Assembly: GCA_000507305.1 (NCBI GenBank)
Contig: DF239155.1
Location: 1-64,000, forward strand
Length of the DNA: 64,000 nt
Origin: Breviolum minutum Mf 1.05b.01
Lineage: Eukaryota; Sar; Dinophyceae; Suessiales; Symbiodiniaceae
Direction of reading: 5' to 3'
Made by a program: the position numbers and the translations under genes
Part shown: positions 47,081 through 56,800 of the stretch, piece after piece
How the letters are laid out: the number at the start of each line of letters is the position of its first letter
How positions within the stretch are numbered: the first letter of the stretch is position 1
The notes under the pieces: model-generated
What the model was told of the DNA's origin: nothing
Seen by the model: the letters and a program-made list of their open reading frames with translations, nothing else
Databases searched by the model: none

Positions 47081-49103
47081 TCAGATGCAACTTTGTAAAA
47101 TTTCTTCGAGTGAGTGGCTGAGGCAAGATTTTCAAGTGATCCATTGTCCAAATGGCATGCAGATGATTCTTCCCCGGCGACGGTCGTCACCGGATCTTCA
47201 GGTGGGAAAATGCCAGGCCAAATGGCAAGATAGATGTTATATATTGTGGGTTGATCCTATGAGTTTTTCTAGAGATTTATTTGGTCTTCCCGTCAAACGG
47301 AATGTGCCAATGATAATATTGATAGTTGGAATAGACACCAATCACAAAAATTTGCGGCACAAGAAAAGAAGAATTCCAGATATATTTGTCGTCACAACCA
47401 CTAGATTTGAGTTACTGAAGTCATCGCGAATCGCGGTTCTTCCAGGCATTTCTGCAGACCTGTGCCGATTGGTGTCAGTATCAGTGCCTTGACTGAGTTC
47501 ATCGAAGGAATTTCCCGGCAGATGCCTTGCTATTGCTTATCAGAATGATTATAGAAGAATCATGAAGAATAGCATAGAATAGTATTGAAGAGTAGTTGTC
47601 ACTTACTCATTCTTGTAGCTTTACGTAATGTTCGTCAATTTTTGGGCATTGGCGATGAAGCTCACTTGGCATTCTGTTTCCTCGCTTGAAATAGTTCGAT
47701 AGCACAGGTTGTTTCAACCCAATTACCCGCCCATGAAACAACGAAGCGGTTATAAGGAGTTGCAATCACACGAAACGCCTAAAGAAGAAGTGGCGTAATT
47801 TGGCCAAAGTGGTTGGACGCATGGGTCCAAAAGCGCAGAAGGACATGGCAGAGGCTGTTGAGGATCAAGAGGTGCTTTTGGGGGATGCGGGGGGTGGTAA
47901 GTGAATATATTATAAGTGATTCCTTCGAATGAATCTTGGTTCATGATGTTGATGTTGTTTGGTGGTGTATTATGTGCATGATATTTTACTCTATATAATA
48001 CATAGTATAGAGAGTTAGAATTTTGAATGGTGCGGCTGTCAACTTGATTGTGTTCTTTTTTTGTTTATTCAGCGTATGAATGCAGTATGTAGACATGGTG
48101 CCCTTCAATTTCCCCCATCTTTGTGGCTTGGATTCGTAACTCGCAGGGATAGAAAAAGTTGTAGCGTCACATCCAATCCTTTTTCATGAAACCTCCCTTT
48201 GGCCAGCGGTTTTTTTGCATAAGTCATAAGTTTTCAGCTTCCCTAAAAAAAAACGCGGTTTTGGTCGTCACGTCAGATCATGCAACAACCCAGTGATAAG
48301 TGATCCATGCCTCCAACTTTGACTTATACACAAATCGTAAAGTCCCCCATTGAAACAGGAGGAAGCAAAGGAGGTTGAGGAGGTTGAGGATGAAGTCGAG
48401 CTTGAGACGGTGGAGGAGCCTGAGGAGGTTACTGACAGCAACGAGGTGGAACGGACTGATGAGACACCAGAAGTCGCTTGGGCCCTTGGAGACAAGATAT
48501 CCAGTGTCCAATAATCATGGCTTAGTTGAAAATGAGGATGTTACAGAATTGTTGACCCTCCCAGACGTACTGGAAACTGTTGATTTCTGCCAGGAAACCA
48601 CACCCAGATCTCAGCAATGTGTAGGTTTCTTGAAATATTGTGTCGGGTCCCATGCATCCATGAATTTGTTCGGTGGAGCCACATATTGAATTGAAGAATG
48701 AGTTTAACATTTGTTTATTTTTTGAACATTTGATTGTAGTGACTTTGAAGTGCAGAGTTTTTTTTGCATCGTTGTATGTACACATTGATATTTTGGTACC
48801 CCCAGGCCCATTGCCCATCCAAGTCACTGGACATACCTTGAATCCACTATGCCACAATGATCAATCAATCATGATTGCAAAGTGTCCTACAGTAGAGATG
48901 ATGAAAAATTTAGTCCTATCCATATATCTACACGTTTCTACATGTTGGAATCCAAGGATGAGACGCCAGGGCTTGGTTGGACCATGGATGAGATGCCAGG
49001 GCTTGGTTGGACCATGGATGAGATGCCAGGGCTTGGTTGGACCGTAGATGGTGAAGAGAAACAGCCAGACACCTTTGCCGAATGGACAAGAAATGCTGGC
49101 TGA
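38651..49103 (+). CDS. G-patch domain nuclear protein, multi-exon (model tentative)
   Basis: A run of + strand open exons with nuclear-protein composition: about 38651-38757 (AYQCDGCKRFIV), about 39058-39130, about 39617-39651 (DDASESEDEST), about 40171-40208, about 40490-40625 (RGNKKRRKAERPVEFVEE), 42149-42287 (G-patch), about 43600-43680, the duplicated exons near 44.3-45.9 kb, 46482-46593, about 46845-46917, about 47775-47871, about 48359-48503 (acidic) and the terminal exon 48957-49103 with TGA. G-patch proteins usually bind RNA or stimulate DEAH-box helicases in splicing or ribosome assembly. The G-patch exon and terminal exon are well supported. Whether all of these belong to one gene is inference from strand, order and composition. 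Splice phases were not fully reconciled, and no start codon was fixed. Confidence 0.5.
38838..38942. mobile_element. Family G foldback element, copy 4
   Basis: GGGTGTTTCCTTAAATGGTG left and CACCATTTTAGGAAACACC right, with centre GATCATTTTTAGTAGGAAAA. Complete. Confidence 0.88.
40335..40418. mobile_element. Family A element, left-truncated
   Basis: Begins inside the element (TTACTGAAAATAGGCCTCCC) and keeps the right TIR GTTAGTTTCAGGGAGGGTA. The left TIR is absent. Confidence 0.8.
41572..41680. mobile_element. Family B foldback element, copy 3
   Basis: ATACACCCTGGAAAATTAAC left and GTTAATTTTCAGTGGTGTAT right, with ATGGAACCTGAAAATC inside. Complete. Confidence 0.87.
42063..42154. repeat. 45-bp direct duplication flanking a single N (assembly join)
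   Basis: AAACTTCTTGCAACCTGCCA through CCGGTCCAGGAGCTG appears twice, at 42064-42108 and 42110-42154, with one N between at 42109. The repeat includes the splice acceptor of the G-patch exon. This looks like an unmerged contig overlap rather than biology. Confidence 0.9.
42149..42287 (+). CDS. G-patch domain exon
   Basis: After CGGTCCAG the frame reads ELSKTYGLGYALLQRMGFRA, then GEALKPGALAAPLAARANLR, then RKGLRQ. The spaced glycines with aromatic and hydrophobic partners (YGLGYALLQRMGFRAG...PL.AR...RKGL) are the G-patch signature, about 45 residues. The exon probably ends at a GT donor at 42288. The copy of its acceptor region upstream of the N (42109) is likely artefactual. This is the best-supported exon in the region. 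Confidence 0.8.
42766..42860. mobile_element. Family C foldback element, copy 2
   Basis: TACCTCCAGGGAATTGACAT left and GTTAGTTCCCAGGAGGGTA right, with CATATCCC and GGGATATG inside. Complete. Confidence 0.85.
43445..43572. mobile_element. Family A foldback element, copy 6
   Basis: TACCCTCCGCAAAACTAACA left and GTTAGTTTCAGGGATTCAGG then TAGGGTA at right. The right end carries a small internal repeat, and the centre is expanded. It ends about 27 bp before the predicted exon at 43600. Confidence 0.83.
43690..43803. mobile_element. Family F element, copy 2 (diverged)
   Basis: GGCTGAAATCCGGGTAAACT left with CACCAGTTGAGGTTGGCAGT as in copy 1, and GGGATTTCTGAACTATCAAT right. It directly follows an open exon (43600 to about 43680). 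Confidence 0.7.
44684..44792. mobile_element. Family G foldback element, copy 5 (copy 1 of the duplication only)
   Basis: GTATGGGTGTTTCTAAAAAT left and TTTTTGGAAATACCCGTAT right, centre CCATTTTAATAGGGTTTTCC. A close relative of the copy at 53912, which shares the same A/T-rich centre. Confidence 0.88.
45300..45360 (+). CDS. Duplicated exon, copy 2
   Basis: Reads TEKELQQLGSFCEEGVNWSL. Copy 1 (about 44286-44348) encodes the similar ELLHLASFCEADVSW. Conserved residues (KEL, L, SFCE, V, W) in both copies support real coding sequence. The family is not recognised. Confidence 0.5.
46280..46380. mobile_element. Family F foldback element, copy 3
   Basis: CTGTTGATGGAAGAAATCCT left and AGGATTTCTGCCATCAACAG right. 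The terminal arms are a nearly perfect inverted pair, with CACCAGTTGATA inside. Confidence 0.88.
46482..46593 (+). CDS. Coding exon, unidentified (G-patch gene region)
   Basis: After CAACCTTAG the frame reads AELHQQEIFLNWQKRWQQRL, then GPYWPFVKRNERLGEKD, and ends at a canonical GTAAGC donor at 46594. The strong aromatic and basic composition and clean borders support an exon. The family is not recognised. Confidence 0.55.
47034..47081. repeat. (TCA)n microsatellite
   Basis: About 16 perfect TCA units, AT-rich flanks. The minus-strand poly-Asp frame is an artefact. Confidence 0.95.
48359..48503 (+). CDS. Acidic exon of the G-patch-region gene
   Basis: After TGAAACAG the frame reads EEAKEVEEVEDEVELETVEE, then PEEVTDSNEVERTDETPEVA, then WALGDK. 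It is highly acidic. The tail DETPEVAW echoes the DETPGLGW repeat unit of the terminal exon at 48957, which supports the two being in one gene. Confidence 0.55.
48957..49103 (+). CDS. Terminal exon with three 10-residue repeats
   Basis: After ATCCAAG the frame is open for 48 codons to TGA at 49101-49103. It contains three tandem units of the form DExPGLGWTx, encoded by a nearly exact 30-bp repeat (48960-48989, 48990-49019, 49020-49049). It then reads DGEEKQPDTFAEWTRNAG. It likely ends the upstream gene about 1 kb before the first TYW1 exon. Confidence 0.6.
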   Translation, partial: DETPGLGWTMDEMPGLGWTMDEMPGLGWTVDGEEKQPDTFAEWTRNAG

Positions 49104-49475
49104 AAGTGTGAAAACGTTGAGTCCGCCTTTGGAGTTGGCTTGGGAGTTGAATGAAGTGGGGTTTTAATGATCATTTAGAGGATTGTTTAGATGGACTCTA
49201 TATTTAAATATATATGTACACATACTGTATCAATATAGAACATTACTGTACTATGTATTCATATTTGAATAGTGAATATACAAGTACATATCTAAATGTA
49301 GATAAATTGAAATTGTCCCTTGAGGTGCAAGACTATCAGCGTGCATTGTGGCCATTTGAAAAAGACGACCTCACGACACAAAGACAAGTTTTGCAAACAT
49401 TTGAGGTTGCGGAATTGTTGTCATTGTCATCATTTCCAGTGACAAGCCATATAAGAACATTTGACATCCAAAGGA

Positions 49476-49570
49476 TACCCTCCTGGAAACTAACATATCC
49501 CCATAAAAAGGCACTTTTGAAGATGATTTTCCTTTTCCCAAGGTGGGATATGTTAGTTCCCTGGAGGGTA
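49476..49570. mobile_element. Family C foldback element, copy 3
   Basis: TACCCTCCTGGAAACTAACA left and GTTAGTTCCCTGGAGGGTA right. This copy carries the AAACTAACAT core typical of family A, which ties the two families together. Confidence 0.88.
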
Positions 49571-49903
49571 GTTGTTGGAAGACATTTCAGGGTTACCTTA
49601 ATATCATCCCTTCAAGCCGAATTTTGGTGAGTTCACGTCAGGTGAAGCGGAGAAGGCCGCGTCAGCACCTGAGCAAGGGGTTGAATTTGGCTTATATGTA
49701 TGCTTCATGTCATTGTGATGATGTGATGATGTAAGATATCCAATATATATATATATATACGGTATATAATCTGACAGAGATGTAGAGAAAACATCATGAT
49801 TCATCATGATTTTGCTTTAGACTCAGAGGTTACCTTGTGATTTCTTCATGTTTCTTCAATTTGTACCAGTCGTTGGGTACTAGATATATACCCAGGTTGT
49901 TTG

Positions 49904-49963
49904 CTCACTGTTTGAGGTCTGATTTAGAAGAGCTTGCAGAAGGCTGCGCAAGTACCAAGGCAC
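49904..49963 (+). CDS. Possible upstream TYW1 exon
   Basis: After TACCCAG the frame reads LFAHCLRSDLEELAEGCAST. A DLEEL-type acidic helix often precedes the radical-SAM core of TYW1. This is a weak, position-based suggestion, and no start codon was identified. Confidence 0.3.
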
Positions 49964-50130
49964 GAGGGGGTGCTTTCAGTGGGGTCCCGGATATCTAATC
50001 CCCTGGGATGTTTTTAATGTTGCCCAACCATAAATGCAGGTTGCAGTTTCCCTTTCAAGCCAAAGGTCATGTAGCGTTGTTTGTTTTCGAGGCTGGTGGT
50101 GTGTTTTCATTTGTTCAACGCTGATGACAG

Positions 50131-50870
50131 GAACGTCCCATGCTAACCAGCAAGCACCGAGCTCAGCTCACAAAAGAAGGCGCCGGACTTGTGGTGGGAT
50201 ATCCTAGCAATCGCAAATGTTACGCAGTGAAATGGTCATGTTTGTTTGATGTTCCTTGTGTAGTGTACATGAAATACAAATAGCCAAAACAGATCAACAA
50301 CACACACATTTTTCTTTGCAAGACCTTCTTTAGGATCTGTAAAACGTCAAGACTTTTGAACACTGGTTGTTCAACCATACAAGTGACGTCTTAGTTTGTT
50401 CTCCCAACAATCCTTGTAGCTTTGTTTTTGCGACATCAACCCGAATTGGAAACAACAAAGACTAAAACACTGCTTTTGGTTTCAGGTTTTGACTATTGTT
50501 GATGGAAGCACCACCTGGGATGTATTTCAACTCGGTCATTCGGTGGGATCTTCACTAACCAACCTAGCAACTAATGCAGGCGGGATTTCCGAAGAATCAG
50601 TTGGAAGTTGGAACTACCCGTATCACCCACGATGCAATTGTCACCTCCAGGATTGTCATATTCTATACATTTTAGTACTGTAAATGTAGGGAACTCCCAA
50701 CCGTTCCAACCTTTCTGGATGCCGAAACCTTGCATGCATCCAACCGGTGGGGGAAAGGGGGTAGATGCAGACCGAGACCGACTCAACGGAAAAATGGGGT
50801 CCAGGCTACAAGATTGTTGGTTCTCACTCTGCTGTGAAGCTTTGTCGTTGGACAAAGCATCAGCTACGAG
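50131..50870 (+). CDS. TYW1: TYW1 exons 1-2: entry to the radical-SAM core
   Basis: Exon 50131-50179 reads ERPMLTSKHRAQLTKEG and splits its last Gly with exon 50805-50870 (YKIVGSHSAVKLCRWTKHQL). These match the conserved segment just before the GRGGCYK loop. The intron opens with GC (GCGCCG at 50180) and closes with AG. The next intron opens with GT at 50871. Confidence 0.92.
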
Positions 50871-53800
50871 GTTGGTTCCAATCTGATTGGATGGGATGTT
50901 TTTTTGGGGGGAGGGAAGTGCCAAACCTTAAATGGTTGGATTTGTTTCAAAACCCTCCCACACATTTTGGTTCTTGTTGTGTTTCAATAGGGTATTGTTT
51001 AATGTTGCTACTTGTAGTGAATTACCAGCCATGTCTCGAGGATATGATTCCAAAACCATGGTCCCTCCTGCTGGTAAAGCCATACTGGAAATGAGATTTC
51101 AGCCTTGTTCAATAGGGATTTATTTGGAGCTTTTGAACACCTACTATACTGTAGGCTATAGATGACACCACTGCCGTATGTCCGTACTGTAAAAAATAGA
51201 TGACAATAGTTCAGGAGCCTTTGTTCCAATTCCCAAACATTAATTTCTGAGGACGAGGATCAGTTGATGACAGGCATCTCGATATACTGAACTTCTCAGC
51301 TCAAACATGACATCAATGATGAAGTCTTGATGCTTGTTGGAAGGTCGTAGAGATAAGTGCAGTTTGAAAAAAAAACAGGTCTGGTTCCACCACTCTGATA
51401 TTGTTTCGGGGCAGCACAGTCGAAAAAAATCAGTTGGAAAGATTGGAAAGGTATTCTTCACTGATGACTCATGACCCGCCCGATTTCACCAGGTCGAGGT
51501 GGATGCTACAAGCACTCCTTTTATGGCATCACTTCATACCAGTGCAACAGGGCTGCATGTTTTACTGCGCAGTTTACCAGAAACTGCCAATGAGTTGCAG
51601 GTATGCATGACCTGGTTGTAAAGGTCTATCACCCGATTCGTTTGTGTCATGTGACCGGTCAGGACTTGGACTTTTGTTGATTCCCAGACAACTTACCATT
51701 GTTGCATAAGCTTGGTCCACATTTGCAAAAAAAACTGAGAAGATGTTCACCATCAGAACTTGTGGCAGTGAATATTCTAGGCAAATTATAGCGAGCAACC
51801 ATCACCCCGCCGGTGGGTCACCCCTCACATCGTCGTTTAGGATGAGGGAATCTCCCCAAAAATACCCGAAACATTCAGGGAATACCCGAAAAATACTTAA
51901 AAAATAACCAAAAAATATATCCCAAACATATCCGAAATCATAGGATCATTTGCCAAGTAAATTATTGGCTACTGAGTCAGGGGGAAAATGGTTGGTTTGA
52001 GGCATGGAAGCTACACCATCCCTAGCTTGCCTGGCTCTCAGATAGGAGGTGTTATTTGGTTCCACCCGTTGAATCTGCTACTGTTGATGGTTCAGAAATC
52101 CCAAACAACCAGTTGATATGGTAAATATACCATTATTTACAGGGGTTTTGGGATACATCCCAAATGGTGGTTCTTTGGGATTTCTGAACCATCAACAGTA
52201 GGACTTCTCCCATCCATTGCATGATTTCAAGCAATGATTTTCATTTCGGATCCGCTACCAAGGTGCCAACAAATGTGTGTTTTGTTGGCGGCATCACAAG
52301 AATCCGGTGGGTGAGGATCTCAACCCGTGCAGCTGAGGTTTGATCCAATTCACTTCCCATTTGGCCTATTGTTTGCTTGATTTTGGTCCACTGGTTTTAT
52401 GACCTTATGTCATTGAAGAAATGCTGTTTTGTCATTTTTGGTGGTTCTCAGGTCAAAAGTTAGTCACTTGTAAATACAGATACATGTTATCAAAGCTCAC
52501 TGTCGCCCATCACTTCTAACAGCATCAGGTACCGAGTGGAAGTGGTCCATGGACCCTCCAGATCAGTTGCTCGGATGAAATCAAAGGCCAACGCTCCTCC
52601 AGTTCGGTTGGGTAAACCAATAGGATTCGAGGGCTCACTAATTTGGAGACCCATACATTGTAAAACTAGGTGGTGGTTTCAAATTGTTTTTTATTTTCAC
52701 CCCTACTTGGGGAAGATTTCCAATTTGACTCATATTTTTCAAATGAGTTGAAACCACCAACCAGAAAAGCTTTGGATAAGGCGTTGGATGGTGTTGCTGT
52801 CCCCTTGAGTCCTCGACTGAGGATTGTTGCAGATGGCATTGACCAGCACAAGAGGATGGGCTAATGGATCGGGGAATGCCGCCTGATGGATGTTTTGTCA
52901 TACTGTCACACTGTCATACTGAAATGAGGGCGACATAGTTTCTGGAATCAAAGGCCAGAAGTCCTTTATGTAAGTTCCCAATTGTTGTCCTTTAAGGATA
53001 CTTCTCAAATGTTCTCCATGCATCAATGGCGTTTCTGCTGTTCCTCCTGCTCCACTGAAACCTTAAATGCAGAAGAAAGCAACATCATCTGACGGAAGTG
53101 AGCTTGTGAGTTTTGGGATAGAACAACGGAAACAAGGCTGGTGGTGTTGATGCTCATGTTGATGACCTTGTTGTTGCTCAACCCCTACTAGGTAGCATCC
53201 AAACTTCCTACTAGTACTGGATTTCCCCCTTTGATTCTTGTGAAGCGAGGATGATCCGCGAGTGCAAAGGCCAAGTTGTGTGCTGTGCATTCAAAAAAGA
53301 GTAGAGGTAGGTTGTTGGATACACAAATTCTGGGGTGGGAATGAAGTTCCGTTTCAAAAAGCTTCTCTAAATTCTGCAACCGTTCCATGGTTAGACAAAA
53401 ACTGTTTCAGCATGCCTGAGCAATGTGAAGCTTCCGTTTTTTTTTGGTATTCGAAACTCACCAGACACTTGACACAACAAGCTCGAATCCATGGTGTGCA
53501 GAGAGGCATTCCCGGCGTCAAGAAGGAACGCTTTGATGAAGCCATGAACGTCAGGTCGGTTCACCCCGTGACCCCTTGGAAGCCGTTCCGAACGTGACCA
53601 GTTTGAATATCGGGGCAAAGTTTTTGAAAAAGGGAGATGGTGAAGGGGGAGACACCCCAATTTCTTGCATTATCATGCATCACACGAGCCAATGTCTTGG
53701 CCTTCAATGGCTATGGAACTCACAGAGATTGTTTAGCATTTGGGAGCTGTTTCTTGTAATGGTCCGTGTCCTCAAAAAGGTATCCGTCTTGCGATTTGCA

Positions 53801-56800
53801 CAACCATCCCATCCTAGTACATGCAACTATGAGGTATGATAGAAGTATATCACTGTGCCTGAAGAGATCTAATCAATTTTTGCACTTGTATATAGTACAT
53901 ATGCTTATATATGTGGATGTTTCCGAAAATAGTGGTACCCCCAAATCATCCATTTTAATAGGGTTTTCCAATATAAACCATCCATTTTGGGGTACCCCTA
54001 TTTTTGGAAACACCCATATATAATATATACATATATGTAACTCCTGACTCCTGACTATATAAGTAAATACTCCTAGCAAACGCCAACGGAAACACCAGGC
54101 ACTGTGCCTTGTCCTTGGTTGGTGAGCCTATCATGTGCCTCCAAAAAAGTGGGATTCCGGTGAGATTGGAAGTGAGAATCGTTTATGAAAAAAACTCGGG
54201 AAGGGCCAAATCCCAAAGTTTTATATGGAAGTTCGATTTTTACTTGTTTTTTGTTTGAGGATGGTCCATATATTGTCCATAATGAATAAGTTTTATGTGG
54301 ATTATGCAACATTGATGCGATGTGCGTTTGCTATATTGAAGGGCATTGAGCTAGTTAGAGCAGTGTTGCTTTCAAGATTCCAGATTTGAAATCCCTTTTG
54401 GGTAAAAAGCACTTGCTTTCAAAAGAAATCTGTAGACTGCGGCAGGTTGGAACACCACTGTGTTTCTTTCACCTGTGTCGTTGTCAAGGTACCCCAGAAT
54501 CAATGAGCTGGTCAACGAGCTGCATAAGCGTGAGTGCCTACCTCAGCCCTGGCACCTCCCCATGGGAAGCCCGGAATCCTCCTAAAATTGCCCTGACTGT
54601 AATTCATGTTTGGAACTTATTATTATTTGCATATTAGACATCATAATAACGTTTTTTGGGGATAACGGTATAGCCATAGCATATATATATATATATATAT
54701 TTGTAGCAGGACTGCAATGGAATCCTTCTAGCAGGTCCCAACAGCACACCCAACCCCTGAAGGATTAGCACCTTCTTGGTCACCAATGCTCAGTATGGCA
54801 CTCAGCAAGCATGATCTTGTTTTGAACGTCCAGAAACAAGAGGCAAACAGAAGGAACATTGTAATATACTATCATGTTTCTTTAAGACGAAGTACATTCA
54901 TTCATACCTGTGCATCTACATTCTGTGCCTCATATACCACTGATGACTTGGAACAATACTCCTGGGGTCTTTTTGACCTTTCACTGCATAAGATATCAAT
55001 GGTATTCAAAGGTATCCAAGTGAGGTTCAGATTTCCATAGATTTCCCATGTGCATTTCCTCAATGCCCTTATCATCGCCATTCTCGCGATTTGAGGTTCC
55101 CTGATGCTATTCGAAAGCTCACTCCAATCACACAGCTTTATATCAGTTGGGATCCTGAGGAAGAAGTTGATGGAAGTCTATAACTTTTTGGTGGTGATTT
55201 CAATGATTTGTTTATTGTTCACCCCGAAATTTGGGGAAATGATCCAAGTTGACTGATATTTTTCAAATGGGTTGAAACAATCAGCTCGATCAAGTGTAAT
55301 GAAATTGAATATGATTCTTGATGTCAATCCCAGATGAATGTCAATCCCTTGGCTGTTTCGATCTTTTTAGTTCGTTCTGGGGACTGTCCCAAAACTGTGA
55401 TATGTAGCTACTTGTAGCTAGGAACGTGAAATCTCTCAATTTAGCAGCCACTGCTGTATTGATCCAGAATTATCATTGGATGTGTCACATATCACCTTTC
55501 AGATTGCAGGTTCTGGATGTACTTTGGGTGGCTCATTTTGGCCGCAAAAAAAGGTCGTTTTGTGATGTTTGACCTTGGATTGTCGACATCCTCCTCAGGC
55601 GTCGATGCTGGAACCAAAGAAACCTTGAAGGCGGTTGACAGGCAAGGACTGGAGATGCGAGGAACTGCCTTATTTCTGAAAAACTGCAGAACCCTGCCCT
55701 CAAACCATTGGAGTGTGACATGGTTTGACTGTTTGAGGATGGGAAATGGAGGACATCATCACTCTCTTTCATATTGGCAGCAAGCAAAAACTCTCTTTCG
55801 TATCGTACAGTTCAGAAGGTGAGAAGCAGTGAGCCGTTTGAATTCATTTGACCCTTATAGCATATTAGATAGTGTATGACTTGCTTTTGTGACAACTTAG
55901 TTTGCTAATTTGGAACGTTGCAGTATTGATCGGACCTGTTTGCGTTCAGGCCGCTTTTTACGGATTTTTGGCCCAGATATTTGGACTCCATGAAGGTGAG
56001 TCAGAGAGTTTTGGACCAGTGGGATCGGTGTTTTTTGTATCCCCATGGCTCCTTTTTTGGTATGGAAGGTTGATAGAATTGTATTTGGATTGTTTGGATT
56101 GTTTTGTCATCCATGCATTTAACAGAAGTTAGAGATTCAAGCTGCAGGTTGATAGAGAAGTCATGAATTCAACAGAAGTTAGAGATTTAAACTGCATGTT
56201 GATAGAGAAATCATGGAAGCTTGCTGACTATGACAAGATGACAAGGACATCTTTGGTGTTTCAATTTAAATCTTCGGAAAGTCAACAAGTCAACAGCGTG
56301 ACTCCTCGAATCTCCGAATCCAGGCCCTGGCTGAAAAGAAACAACGCACGGTCTATCGTTTGACGTTGGTGAAGGCTGGACCATTCTGTTTGATCTCGCT
56401 GAAATTTGGAAATTTTGAATGCCATTTTGAAGTGGTTGGTTCGTTCATGAGTCCATGGCAATTCCTTATAGATGCATCTGCTAAGTTCCTAAATACTGTA
56501 GATACTTGGGATGGTCAAAGTCATGGCGGATTCTGCAGATGTTCAATACCATGTATCGATGCCAAGGGATGCTCCTGGACACAAGCAACTTTTGGAAAAC
56601 TACGATGCCATAGTAGATATATGTGGACACCACACATCCTATCCAGCTATATCCAGGGACAAAACATGGAGGATGCCGGAGACTATGCGAAACTGGTAGC
56701 GTCTCTTCCTTGGAATTTGGGTCGAGTTGAGAAGGTAGAAACATGGCCAACAAACGTGAGATCCTATGCCAAGATGATTGGGTTTTAAGAGATGAAGTAT

